Shown: one piece after another, positions 1 through 7,299 of the stretch
How the letters are laid out: each line of letters starts with the position of its first letter
Numbering within the stretch: position 1 is the first letter of the stretch
NCBI GenBank assembly: GCA_003022925.1
Contig: PXRY01000093.1
Coordinates: forward strand, 1 to 33,841
Source: Halobacteriales archaeon QS_8_65_32
Lineage (GTDB): Archaea > Halobacteriota > Halobacteria > Halobacteriales > Halococcaceae
Direction: 5' to 3'
DNA length: 33,841 nt
Made by a program: the position numbers and the translations under genes
Notes under the pieces: model-generated
What the model was told of the DNA's origin: nothing
The model's input: the letters and a program-made list of their open reading frames with translations, nothing else
Databases searched by the model: none

Positions 1-172
1 GATACGAACGGCCTACTACAGCGGCTTCTTCGAGACGCCGCGGCGGAACACCGGCGAGGATGTCGCCGAAACGCTCGGGGTCTCCCCCTCCGCCTTCTAC
101 CAACTCAACCGCACGGTACAGCGGAAACTGTTCGCGGCGCTGTTCGAGGGGGCAGCGGACGCTCGGAGCTGA
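1..172 (+). CDS. C-terminal end of a bacterio-opsin activator (HTH_10) type regulator, cut by window edge
   Basis: Reading from base 2, 56 codons run to a TGA at 170-172. The segment YYSGFFETPRR, then GEDVAETLGVSPSAFYQLNR and a closing VQRKLFAALFE is the characteristic end of the haloarchaeal bacterio-opsin activator helix-turn-helix (HTH_10). The second helix (SPSAFYQLNR) is the presumed DNA recognition helix. Proteins of this family usually carry PAS or GAF sensor domains in front of the HTH and act as transcription regulators. Those domains would lie to the left of the window, so the input signal cannot be told. The 246 bases after it (173-418) show no gene I can support. The family assignment is firm; the target genes are unknown. 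Confidence 0.85.
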   Translation, partial: IRTAYYSGFFETPRRNTGEDVAETLGVSPSAFYQLNRTVQRKLFAALFEGAADARS

Positions 173-418
173 CTTCTCTCTTGAAGCTAGTCACCCTAAC
201 TCACACTTCGATGTAGCAGTGTTCCGTACTTTCGAATCGAGAACGAACTGTCGGTATGGCCTCGAACGAAATAGCCCGTCCGGTTCCCTCGAACATCGAC
301 GACGACTGCCAAGAGCGGGGAAACCACCGGCGACGCGTACGCACGGATGATTCTATCGAGAGGTGCTACAACGGCATACGGAGGATCTCCTCTTCACGGA
401 ACGACCGATGCCCCGAGC

Positions 419-1486
419 CTACTGTAGTCGGTTCGCGATACGCTCGCCGGTCTCCAGCCCGTTTCGCAGCGCCTCGTGGACCCGACCCTCCCCGACGACC
501 CAATCGCCGGCGAAGAAGACGCCTTCGCCCTCCGCGCGCGCGAGCACGTCCGCATCCGCGCCGCTCTCGGGCAGGGCGAAGCGCCAGCGCTGGACGTCGG
601 TCCAGTCCGGGCTCGCAAAGCGGTCGTCGTCGAACAGCTCCCCGACGAGATCGGCCGCGGCGTCAGCTACGTCGTTCGCGGGTTCGTCGTAGCGTTCGAC
701 CGACCAGTCCGGGGCCATCTGGGCGATCAGGAGGCACTCCCCATCGGGGACGTGGCCGGCTTTGCACTCCTCGCGCGAGACCCACGCGATGTCGTGTTCG
801 TGATCGGTGTTCACGAGCGCGTAGTACGGCGGGTCGATCGCGAAGGGGTAGTGCAACACGGCGGTGAGCTGGGTTCGATACCCAACGTTCCCGATCTCGC
901 CTACCAGTTCGTCGCCTACCTCCTCGCCGAGGTCGGTCCAGCCGACGAGCGCGGCGGTCTGGGGGGCCGGGGGCGTGAGGAGCGCGGCGTCGTACTCGCC
1001 CAACTCGTTTCCGTCGGTATCGATCGGTCGCCACCGGTGGCTGCGGTCACTGCCATTGCTCTCGTCCGAGCGTCCGGTTCGTTCGACCTGTTCGACGCGG
1101 GTCTCGTGTTCGATCGCGGCATCGGTCCGGTCGAACAGCCGTTTCGCGAGGCCGGTGATGCCGCCCTCGTAGGTCCACTTGTGCTCGTCGCCGTTCCGTC
1201 CTTCCGAAATCTCGCCCTCGGCGTCGAACGTCCAGATCGGCTCGTCGATCTCGACCAATCCATCGCTTAGGGTCTCGCTGATCAGTGAAGCGACCCGCTC
1301 GTCGTCGCTTTTGACGTAGTTCGCGCCGTGGTCGTAGACGCAGCCGTTCTTCCGCCGGGTCGCCGCCCGCCCGCAGACCCCACGGCTCTTCTCGAAGACC
1401 GTGACCGCAGCGTCCGTCTCCCGAAGAGCATAGGCCGCGCCCGCACCCGCCGCGCCCGCGCCGACGATCGCTACTTCGTGTGTCAT
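419..1486 (-). CDS. FAD-dependent, renalase-like NAD(P)/FAD oxidoreductase
   Basis: This 355-residue protein opens with a Rossmann dinucleotide-binding loop GAGAAGAG (residues 9-16), a following glutamate (FEKS) that would bind the ribose of FAD, and SRGVCGRAATRR, which matches the renalase/amine-oxidase-like subgroup. It ends with FFAGDWVVGEGRVHEALRNG, the usual second FAD contact of this fold. The length is normal for renalase-like flavoproteins. The expected activity is oxidation of a small amine or a reduced nicotinamide isomer, but the substrate is not visible in the sequence. It is cytoplasmic, with no signal peptide. The ATG lies about 27 nt below a CTTTAG TATA-like box (1511-1516, minus strand), so the mRNA is probably leaderless. 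It is transcribed alone, 137 bases downstream of the Get3 gene. Confidence 0.85.
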   Translation of the reverse strand: MTHEVAIVGAGAAGAGAAYALRETDAAVTVFEKSRGVCGRAATRRKNGCVYDHGANYVKSDDERVASLISETLSDGLVEIDEPIWTFDAEGEISEGRNGDEHKWTYEGGITGLAKRLFDRTDAAIEHETRVEQVERTGRSDESNGSDRSHRWRPIDTDGNELGEYDAALLTPPAPQTAALVGWTDLGEEVGDELVGEIGNVGYRTQLTAVLHYPFAIDPPYYALVNTDHEHDIAWVSREECKAGHVPDGECLLIAQMAPDWSVERYDEPANDVADAAADLVGELFDDDRFASPDWTDVQRWRFALPESGADADVLARAEGEGVFFAGDWVVGEGRVHEALRNGLETGERIANRLQ

Positions 1487-1510
1487 TGTGCGAGGGACGA
1501 CCGCGAGCGG

Positions 1511-1516
1511 CTAAAG
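1511..1516 (-). promoter_or_regulatory. TATA box of the renalase-like gene
   Basis: CTTTAG on the minus strand is centred about 27 nt before the ATG at 1486, the spacing expected for a haloarchaeal leaderless transcript. It was found by eye only. Confidence 0.45.
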
Positions 1517-1623
1517 CCTTCAGCCAGGTGGGTCGAACTGCCGGTAGCCCGCCGCGCTGAAGAACGATCCAGTAGTCGAGCGCCACGACGACGGCGAAAC
1601 GCCCGGAGTCGCGGCCAGGGCCG

Positions 1624-3090
1624 TCAGGCGAGACAGGCGGCGACGACACGCAACAGCGCCTCGCCGCGAATCTCGGTCGCGAACAGAGGGACTCGTTTCA
1701 CGGTGCGGCCGCGAAAGAGGTCGTCAGCCCCGCTGAGTGCGTCCATCTGTGAGTGCAGCCGTTGTCGACAGAACGGACACGAGTCCGGTCGGGGCGCGAC
1801 GAACGCTCCACCGTCCTCGTTGCCATCGCCGTGAGCGTGTCCGTTCCCGTCGTCTGCGCCGATATCGTTCGCCCGGTCGTCGCTGTCGTCCTCCGGATCG
1901 ACGCCGAGAACGGTTCCGACGTCTTCCATGACGCGATTGACGACGATCGTTCCGACGGGGATGTCGAACGCGGCGAGGCGATCGAGCAGGCGTCGCGACT
2001 CGACGACGCTCGACTCCTCGGGGGTAACGACGATCCTGAAGTCGGTGCGTTCGGGGTCCGAAAACGCCGCGTCGAGCGCCGCGAACCGGTCGCGAAGCTC
2101 GCGGAGTTCCTCTAAGCCCGACCCCGCGCTAGCACCGAACGCGCCGCCATCGGCTTCGTCGTTGGTTCCACCGGTGCCGGCTTCACTACCCGTACCGTCG
2201 GCCTCGCCGCCCCCACCGAACCCCGGGAACCCCGCGAAACCGGGACCGGAGCTAGGGCCGTCGCTCCCCGCGAAGCCGCCCGGAAACCCTCCGCCGAAGC
2301 CGGCCGGTCCGCCGCCGGGTCCGGTATCGGTCCCGGCATCGGCGTCGGTCCCAGTGCCAGCGTTGGTTCCAGGGTTGCTGCCCGAAAAGGCCGAGAACAT
2401 CTCTTCGAGGCGCTCGCGAAAGGACACCATCCGGTCGAGCGTCTCGTCCAGTCGGTCGGGTAGCTCCAGCAGCCGCAGGGTGTGGCCAGTCGGGGCGGTG
2501 TCGACGACCACGCGCTCGAAACGGTCGTCGTCGAGATAGCGAAGCAACGCTCGGATCGCTGCGGCCTCGTCCGCGCCGGGCATCGGCGCGCCGAACGGAT
2601 CGCTTCCCTCGTCGAAGCCACCGAGGCCGCCGAGCCCGCCGACTCCGCTGGGACCGCCGGGGCCGCCAGCCCTACCACTGCCGGGGCCGCCGCCGAAGAG
2701 CCCGAGCCCTGCGAGCGGCGAGCCGAACCCGAAGAAGTCGTCGTTCTCGGCGAACCCGTCGGAGCCGTCGCTTCCGCTGGCATCGTCGTCGGGATCGATC
2801 TCGACGCCGTACAGTGGGAATTCGTCGTGAACTTGGGTGGGGTCTGCGGGTACGTCGCGGTCGAGCACATCCGACAGCGAGTGGGCCGGGTCCGTCGAGA
2901 CGACGAGCGTAGGCACGCCCTCGCGGGCGCTTTCGAGCGCGGTCGCGGCGGCCATCGTCGTCTTGCCAACGCCGCCTTTCCCGCCGTAGAGCACGTACTC
3001 CGGCGTGTCGATACCGTCCGTTCCGCCACCCGCGCTTTCGTCGGCCGCGTCGTCGAGGTTCTCGACGAACTCGACGTCGATCTCGCTCAT
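1624..3090 (-). CDS. Get3/ArsA-family ATPase with Gly/Phe-rich inserts
   Basis: 488 residues from the ATG at 3090. The frame is open to 3177, but the upstream part has no family character and MSEIDVEF is a good start. Get3/ArsA ATPases deliver tail-anchored membrane proteins (Get3) or energise arsenite efflux (ArsA). Visible motifs are the deviant Walker A GGKGGVGKTT (36-45) with signature lysine K38, switch I DPAHSLSDV (67-75), switch II DTAPTGHTLRLL (197-208), and VVNRVM (383-388). A CPFC pair (438-441) fits the Get3 dimer zinc site. Two low-complexity inserts stand out. Residues 101-172 are Gly/Asp/Phe rich. Residues 236-325 are Gly/Phe/Thr rich and lie just after the helix MVSFRERLEEMFSAF, where the client-binding helical subdomain sits. 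An Asp/Gly/His stretch (about 400-428) precedes CPFC. No arsenic genes adjoin it, so Get3 seems likelier than ArsA; this is inference. Confidence 0.88.
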   Translation of the reverse strand: MSEIDVEFVENLDDAADESAGGGTDGIDTPEYVLYGGKGGVGKTTMAAATALESAREGVPTLVVSTDPAHSLSDVLDRDVPADPTQVHDEFPLYGVEIDPDDDASGSDGSDGFAENDDFFGFGSPLAGLGLFGGGPGSGRAGGPGGPSGVGGLGGLGGFDEGSDPFGAPMPGADEAAAIRALLRYLDDDRFERVVVDTAPTGHTLRLLELPDRLDETLDRMVSFRERLEEMFSAFSGSNPGTNAGTGTDADAGTDTGPGGGPAGFGGGFPGGFAGSDGPSSGPGFAGFPGFGGGGEADGTGSEAGTGGTNDEADGGAFGASAGSGLEELRELRDRFAALDAAFSDPERTDFRIVVTPEESSVVESRRLLDRLAAFDIPVGTIVVNRVMEDVGTVLGVDPEDDSDDRANDIGADDGNGHAHGDGNEDGGAFVAPRPDSCPFCRQRLHSQMDALSGADDLFRGRTVKRVPLFATEIRGEALLRVVAACLA

Positions 3091-3158
3091 AACGCGGGTT
3101 GGCCGCGAACACAAGTGTACCCGTCGATCGCCCCGTCGCGAAGCCGGGCTTGGGCGGA

Positions 3159-4277
3159 TCAGGTCGATCGGGAGCAACGCTTGCGGATCCGTTCGCCGAC
3201 CGCCGCCGGCGAGACCCGTCGTTCGTGTCGCGTCGACATCCGGCCGTGGACGAGATCGAGTACCCCCAAGTCGTTCAATAGCTCGCGCGTCCGGTCGCGG
3301 TCGAGGCCGAACCGCGTCTGTGCCTCGTACAGCGTGTTCGATTCGGCGACGACCTCCTGGACTCCGTTGAGCGTCAGATCCCGCGGGAACCCGATTCCGT
3401 CCGGAATCGCGACCGGTTCGTCGGCCGATTCGGCTGTCGTCGAAGCCTCGTCGCTGCCCGCCGGGTCGTCGTCGCTCGCCGATCCGCTGTCGTTCACCGA
3501 CTCGTCGTCGCCCGAAGCGGTGGCGTCGCCGGAGGGCTCGTCGGCGTCGGCGGGAGCGCCGTCGTCTCGATCCCCGAGTTCGTGGTCGTCGTCGGAACCG
3601 GAACTGGGGCCGGAGCCGGAGTCGTGACCGTCATCGGAACCGGCGTCCGCGTCGGTGTCGCTGTCGTTGTCGCTCTCGCCCTCGCTGCCGCCGTCTACAT
3701 GGGCCGACGACCCGTTCGAGCGCGGTTCGTGAATCCCGTGTTTGATCATGTTGCGACGCACGGTCACCGAGGTGACGTCCGCGCCGAGGACCTCGGTCAT
3801 CTCGGCGAACGTGTCACAGGTCGCGTACACCTCGCGTAACCGATCGGGATCGCGGTGTACCGGTTCGCTTCCGTTCCCGTTCGTCGTCCGATTCGTCGCC
3901 CTCTCTGCGGTTCCCCCCGTCTCCCGCTCGGGGCTCCCATCCGGATCGCGGCCGTCCGCCCCCGCTGTCGATCGGGATCGGGACGGGGCCGAACGCGGGA
4001 TCGAGGCACTGAGTGCGACCGTCGCCGTCCCGTCCTCGTTCACGGTCGCGTCGCGAACGTCGAGATCGATTCCATCGGTTTCGATGTTGCCGAACAACGG
4101 TGTCCGAACCGAGAGATCGACGGTCAGCGGGTCGTCTCCGTCGTCGGCGGTCTCGCCAGCGTCCTCGCCGGCGACGTCCTCGGTTATGACCCGCCGTACC
4201 TCGCGCCCCGTCGCTTCGAAACGTTCGATGAGGTCCGTGAGCGCGCCGAACGCACTACCCACCGACATTGCATCCAT
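3159..4277 (-). CDS. Unrecognised haloarchaeal protein with two HTH-like segments and acidic linkers
   Basis: 372 residues; I do not recognise the family by name. The N-terminal part (1-95) looks folded: a helix (ALTDLIERFEATGREVRRV), then beta-rich text (DLSVRTPLFGNI, then DLDVRDATVNEDGTATVALS). A charged linker leads to a helical segment at about 142-186 (DPDRLREVYATCDTFAEM and VTVRRNMIKHGI) that resembles a winged or homeodomain-like HTH. Next come about 100 residues of Asp/Ser/Gly repeats. A second helical segment (about 297-345, VQEVVAESNTLYEAQTRFGL and RTRELLNDLGVLDLV) resembles another HTH. A DNA-binding role is therefore plausible but unproven. The gene lies 68 bases upstream of the Get3 gene on the same strand, so the two may be cotranscribed. 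An alternative start at 4268 (MSVGS) is possible. Confidence 0.7.
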   Translation of the reverse strand: MDAMSVGSAFGALTDLIERFEATGREVRRVITEDVAGEDAGETADDGDDPLTVDLSVRTPLFGNIETDGIDLDVRDATVNEDGTATVALSASIPRSAPSRSRSTAGADGRDPDGSPERETGGTAERATNRTTNGNGSEPVHRDPDRLREVYATCDTFAEMTEVLGADVTSVTVRRNMIKHGIHEPRSNGSSAHVDGGSEGESDNDSDTDADAGSDDGHDSGSGPSSGSDDDHELGDRDDGAPADADEPSGDATASGDDESVNDSGSASDDDPAGSDEASTTAESADEPVAIPDGIGFPRDLTLNGVQEVVAESNTLYEAQTRFGLDRDRTRELLNDLGVLDLVHGRMSTRHERRVSPAAVGERIRKRCSRST

Positions 4278-4302
4278 CCATGAGCGTTACAATGAAGTGA
4301 AA

Positions 4303-4310
4303 GTATAAAA
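4303..4310 (-). promoter_or_regulatory. Promoter of the two-HTH protein gene
   Basis: TTTTATAC on the minus strand, inside an unusually AT-rich patch (4290-4330), is centred about 30 nt before the ATG at 4277. This predicts a leader of only a few bases. The 206-base gap 4278-4483 holds no other gene I can support. Confidence 0.55.
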
Positions 4311-4483
4311 AATGTTACTATTCTACAAATAGAACCTCGCAATTCAATTTTCGATCGATAATGTGCTATTATCTCCGTCGCTTCTGCGCCGGTCGATTCG
4401 GAGCGCCGCCGGGAAGCGTCGTCGAAGCTTCGCCGATCGCACCGTCCCGAGGGCGGGTCGCGAGTCGCGGGGTCGCCGGTTGC

Positions 4484-5596
4484 TCATTCGAAGAAGGTCG
4501 TGAGCCTCTCGGCGGCTTCCTCGACCTTGGGCGTGACGAGCGCAAAGCGCAGCCAGTCGGCCCGCGCGCTCCCGAAGATCTCTCCGGGGCTTCCGGCCAC
4601 GCCTGCCTCGTCGATCAGGCGTTTGGCGTTCGCCATCGTCCCCGGGAAGTCGGGGAAGCGCGCGAGCACGTAGAATCCCCCGTCGGGCCGCGTGAACTCT
4701 GCACCGGCCCGGCGGAGCCCCTCGGTGAACGTTTCGACGCGTTCTGCGAGTATCTCCTTGGTGTTCTCGTAGTAGGTCTCGTCGGTTCCCCGGAGCGCGC
4801 GCAAAACGGCGTACTGAGCGGGGCGGCTCCCGGTGACGTTCACGAGCATGTGACGGGTCTTCGCTTTCTCGACTAACTCGTCGGGAAAGACGCCGTAGCC
4901 GACCCGAAAGCCGGTGATCCCCATCGACTTCGAAAACGAGTTCGTCACTACTCGGTGGGCGGAATCGATCGACAGGGCGCTTTCGAACGAGCCCGAGAAG
5001 TCGAACTCGCTGTAGACCTCGTCGCTCATTAAGAGGGCGTCGTGCTCCTCTGCGATCGCGACGAGCGCGCGCATCGTCTCCTCGTCGTATACCGCCCCCG
5101 TGGGATTGTTCGGCGAGTTCGTGACGATCAACGCCATATCATCGCTCGCGCGCTCGCGTACGCGGCTGGGGTCGAGACTTCCGTCGGTATCGACCGGGAC
5201 GTACGTGCTCTCGCCGCCGAGCAGCCCCACCTTACCGGGGTAATAGGGATACACCGGGTCGGTGAGCAGGACTTCGTCGCCGGCATCGCGATCGAGCGCG
5301 GCGGCCATCGCGAGGTAGTTCGCCTCGCCCGCGCCGTTGGTCACGATGACGTTCTCGCTTCCGACGCTCTGCCGAGCGGCGATCTCCGCCCGCAGGTCGG
5401 CGAGTCCCTCGCTCGGGGGGTATTGGAAGTCCGCGCCGCCGAGCGTCGCGTACTCGCGCAGTCCGTCGGCGATGCCCGGTGGTGCGTCCCAGTCGGGATC
5501 GCCGCTTACCATATCGATCACGTCGCCTTCCGCCCCCCGGGCGTACTGCATGAGGTGGAAGAAGAGCGGTTTTTCGTACGCTTGTGTATCTGTCAT
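4484..5596 (-). CDS. Class I/II pyridoxal-phosphate aminotransferase
   Basis: This 370-residue cytoplasmic enzyme would transfer an amino group between an amino acid and a 2-oxo acid using pyridoxal phosphate. The fold-type I landmarks are all present: NGAGEANYLAM (87-97) at the phosphate-binding turn, SPNNPTG (161-167) with the cofactor-contacting Asn, SDEVY (191-195) with Asp192 for the pyridine nitrogen and Tyr195, the Schiff-base lysine in SFSKSMGITGFRVG (K223), and the GFRVG arginine (R231). Length is normal for the family. The substrate cannot be fixed from sequence; aspartate/aromatic-type enzymes are the closest group in feel. It is a single gene between two apparently unrelated units. 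The ATG at 5596 begins MTDTQAYEKPLFFHLM, with no better start nearby. Confidence 0.88.
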   Translation of the reverse strand: MTDTQAYEKPLFFHLMQYARGAEGDVIDMVSGDPDWDAPPGIADGLREYATLGGADFQYPPSEGLADLRAEIAARQSVGSENVIVTNGAGEANYLAMAAALDRDAGDEVLLTDPVYPYYPGKVGLLGGESTYVPVDTDGSLDPSRVRERASDDMALIVTNSPNNPTGAVYDEETMRALVAIAEEHDALLMSDEVYSEFDFSGSFESALSIDSAHRVVTNSFSKSMGITGFRVGYGVFPDELVEKAKTRHMLVNVTGSRPAQYAVLRALRGTDETYYENTKEILAERVETFTEGLRRAGAEFTRPDGGFYVLARFPDFPGTMANAKRLIDEAGVAGSPGEIFGSARADWLRFALVTPKVEEAAERLTTFFE

Positions 5597-5679
5597 GGAT
5601 CCAGCTACTTCTCCGAAAACCTTCGAGGGCCGGCAGTATCAATCCCTGGGCGGATCGGGAGAACCTTGACCTCGGATGG

Positions 5680-5841
5680 TCAGAAGGGGGCTTTCAGATC
5701 GGCGATCACGTCGCTGTTGAGGTCGTGGCCGTGTTCGACGGCGTGCTCGATGGCGGCCATCGAGAGTTCCTGTTTCGTCCGGGTTTCAGTCGTTGCCGAC
5801 CAGTCACAGTCCTCGCAGTAGTTTCTGCGATGAGGACTCAT
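5680..5841 (-). CDS. 53-residue CxxC small protein (possible zinc finger)
   Basis: From the ATG at 5839-5841 the protein reads MSPHRRNYCEDCDWSATTET, followed by a helix-like AAIEHAVEHGHDLNSDVI. One Cys-x2-Cys pair (YCEDC) near the N-terminus plus two histidines (EHAVEHGH) would suit a single zinc site. This pattern, a C2H2-like start followed by a helix with H-x3-H, is common among small haloarchaeal zinc-finger proteins. The frame is open upstream of the ATG, but that part (FLCTSRDSRI and earlier) is poor in haloarchaeal codon character. It lies 83 bases upstream of the aminotransferase gene on the same strand and might share a transcript. Function is unknown; DNA or protein binding is a guess. 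Confidence 0.65.
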   Translation of the reverse strand: MSPHRRNYCEDCDWSATTETRTKQELSMAAIEHAVEHGHDLNSDVIADLKAPF

Positions 5842-5963
5842 TATCCGAGAATCGCGAGACGTACACAAAAAATTCGTGCGTGCACACGCACCCAACCCGC
5901 CGAAAAAGGGTTTTCTTATCATCGATCGGGAGGGCGGAAACAACACGTAAAATTATTTTACCG

Positions 5964-6194
5964 GTGAGTGTATGATACCTTATAACAACCATCGCACACC
6001 TCGCTGTCGACGCCGATGCCCTCGACCTCGACGGGGCGATCGAAGCGCTCGAAGGGAGCGCTATTGCAATCGTCGATACTGACGAGCGGAGCGTCGAACT
6101 CCGGGTCGACGAGCGGGACACGTTGGCTCGGTTCTATCGGTGGTGTGCCGAGCGGGAAATCACGCTCGACGTCGAACGCACCTACGACGGCTGA
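5964..6194 (+). pseudogene. Small gene of unknown function broken by an early TGA (or using a non-standard start)
   Basis: From 5976 to a TGA at 6192-6194 there is an open frame with strong haloarchaeal codon bias, for example HLAVDADALDLDGAIEALEG then TDERSVELRVDERDTLARFY. It contains no ATG or GTG before a TTG deep inside. If read from the GTG at 5964 the protein begins MSV, meets TGA at 5973-5975, and then continues YLITTIAHLAVD. One C-to-T change of a CGA arginine codon would explain this. The predicted TATA element (5953-5960) puts the transcript start near 5982, after the TGA. Translation from AUA or AUC is therefore an alternative to a dead gene. An intact protein would have about 76 residues, with a predicted alternating beta/alpha pattern. 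I recognise no family. Confidence 0.45.
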
Positions 6195-6425
6195 CGACCG
6201 ACTGACGCAACTCGCGTTCTCGCACGAGAGAGGACACGTAGCTCCACAAGGGCTTCGCGGTTGAATTGATAAGGGGGGGTTCCCGCCCGGCTGTGACGTG
6301 AACACATTGGGGGGAGGACCGAGCGGGTACATCGAGATCGATCAGGTGGTGGAGAGTACTTTGTGGCCTCTCGGGTTGCGCCGGTCCCGGTGGCCTCGTA
6401 GCGGTCGCCGGAAATCGCTTCGGGC

Positions 6426-6548
6426 GGGACTGGAAGGGGCCGGGCGCTCGGCGAACCCCGGCGAAGCAAGCACGCGAGCGAGCGGAGCGAGCGAACGCGC
6501 GCAGCGGGCCGCGGGAGTCGAGCGCCCGGGGGCTTCCGAAGCGGTCTC
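6426..6548 (+). repeat. Dispersed structured element, copy 1 (candidate non-coding RNA)
   Basis: Outer helix: GGGACT (6426-6431) pairs with GGTCTC (6543-6548). GGAAG (6432-6436) pairs with CTTCC (6533-6537). A symmetric GGG/GGG internal loop (6437-6439 and 6530-6532) follows. The inner stem CCGGGCGCTCG (6440-6450) pairs perfectly with CGAGCGCCCGG (6519-6529). The 68-nt apex is rich in GCGAGCGA repeats. GAAGC bulges out between the two outer stems on the 3' side. The same architecture recurs at 23271-23343 (minus strand) and 25867-26026. It ends 82 nt before the cinA start codon, upstream of that gene's TATA box. Confidence 0.7.
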
Positions 6549-6601
6549 GTCGCTCTTTCCTCCGGAAAATTTCCAGCTAAGCGCGGCCGCTCGCCCAACG
6601 G

Positions 6602-6607
6602 CTATAG
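6602..6607 (+). promoter_or_regulatory. cinA TATA box
   Basis: CTATAG is centred about 27 nt before the ATG at 6631, which predicts a leaderless mRNA. Confidence 0.45.
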
Positions 6608-6630
6608 GACCCGGAGCCGTCACTCGACCC

Positions 6631-7146
6631 ATGTCCGAGTCCGACGACCCGCCGGTCGAGAAACGCGTCGGCGACGCGCTTGCGGCCGCCGAGGAGACGG
6701 TCGCGGTCGCAGAGTCCTGCACCGGCGGCCGGATCACCTCGCTGCTCGCGAGCGTCCCCGGCGCGAGCGCGTATCTCACCCAGGGGCTCGTCGCCTACGC
6801 CTACGATACCCATCGCACGCTCCTCGGAGTGAGCCGCGAGACGCTGGACGCCCACGGCGCGGTGAGCACGGAGTGCGCGCGCGAGATGGCACGGGCCGCC
6901 CGGGACCGGGCGGATGCGACTTGGGGGGTCGCCGCGACCGGGATCTGCGGCCCGGGCGGCGGCACGCCCGAGAAACCGGTCGGCACGGCATATATCGCCG
7001 TCTCATATGCCGGCGGGTGGGGGACTGAAACCTCGAAAACCGTCGTCGAGGCCCACGAGTTCGACGGCGACCGACGGGAAGTGAATGAACGGATCGCACG
7101 CCGATCGATAGAAGCGCTCAACGAGGCGATCGCCGCGCGCCGATAG
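6631..7146 (+). CDS. CinA C-terminal-type nicotinamide-nucleotide amidohydrolase
   Basis: 171 residues from the ATG at 6631, matching the stand-alone CinA C-terminal (PncC) domain of about 160 residues. The family deamidates nicotinamide mononucleotide to nicotinate mononucleotide, recycling NAD breakdown products in the cytoplasm. The signature blocks are present: AESCTGGRITSLLASVPGAS (28-47), the segment around LTQGLVAYAYDTHRTLLGV, and TGICGPGGGTPEKPVGTAYI near residues 104-123, which carries the glycine-rich catalytic region. The N-terminal MoCF-like domain of bacterial CinA is absent, as is usual in archaea. The frame is open upstream, but the extension covers the structured element and lacks family similarity. 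The TATA box also supports the chosen ATG. It is transcribed alone. Confidence 0.88.
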   Translation: MSESDDPPVEKRVGDALAAAEETVAVAESCTGGRITSLLASVPGASAYLTQGLVAYAYDTHRTLLGVSRETLDAHGAVSTECAREMARAARDRADATWGVAATGICGPGGGTPEKPVGTAYIAVSYAGGWGTETSKTVVEAHEFDGDRREVNERIARRSIEALNEAIAARR

Positions 7147-7260
7147 ACCGCCTATCGGCCGATCGCCGAGGTCGCGCAACCGACTCGACGGCTCGTTCCT
7201 ACCCGGAACATCCGAACGTACGAACGTACCGTTGCTATTTGTTGACGACGAGCCGCAAAG

Positions 7261-7266
7261 TATAGT
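7261..7266 (+). promoter_or_regulatory. Promoter and ribosome-binding site of the surface protein gene
   Basis: TATAGT (7261-7266) lies 37 nt before the ATG at 7300. Unlike most genes here this predicts a short leader, and it holds a GGAG Shine-Dalgarno-like motif (7291-7294) five bases before the start. Confidence 0.45.
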
Positions 7267-7299
7267 ACCTCCACCCGAGCCGTATTCGGCGGAGATCAC

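Larger units (their letters stand above)
6195..6630 (+). other. Intergenic region containing structured element copy 1 and the cinA promoter
   Basis: There is no gene I can support. From 6240 to 6400 there are G-runs and a short hairpin (GGGTTCCCGCCC), of unknown meaning. Bases 6426-6548 form copy 1 of the dispersed structured element (separate entry). A short inverted repeat GGAAAATTTCC follows, and then the cinA TATA box. Confidence 0.6.

Noticed and set aside
256-867. 203-codon plus-strand open frame rich in Arg
   Set aside because: It is largely the antisense of the renalase-like gene. The Arg-rich composition is the usual shadow of high-GC coding, and only the first 50 codons lie outside the gene; they show no family character.
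476-1270. 264-codon open frame on the plus strand opposite the renalase-like gene
   Set aside because: It looks protein-like only because it mirrors the real gene in complementary codon phase. FAD motifs on the minus strand decide the coding strand.
1624-3090. Arsenite efflux ATPase ArsA as the specific function
   Set aside because: No arsB, arsR, arsC or arsD neighbour is present and the CPFC zinc pair fits Get3, so only the broader family name is used.
2482-3627. 381-codon plus-strand frame across the Get3 region
   Set aside because: It is antisense to the Get3 ATPase and the two-HTH gene, spans the intergenic gap and has no recognisable domain.
6240-6340. Possible transposon end or guide-type RNA in the G-rich stretch
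   Set aside because: No transposase fragment, direct repeat or terminal inverted repeat could be found; only a short GGGTTCCCGCCC hairpin.
6426-6548. Structured element as a riboswitch of cinA, the JAMM gene and ahcY
   Set aside because: The three genes share no metabolite, and predicted TATA boxes lie between element and gene, which would exclude it from the mRNA leader.
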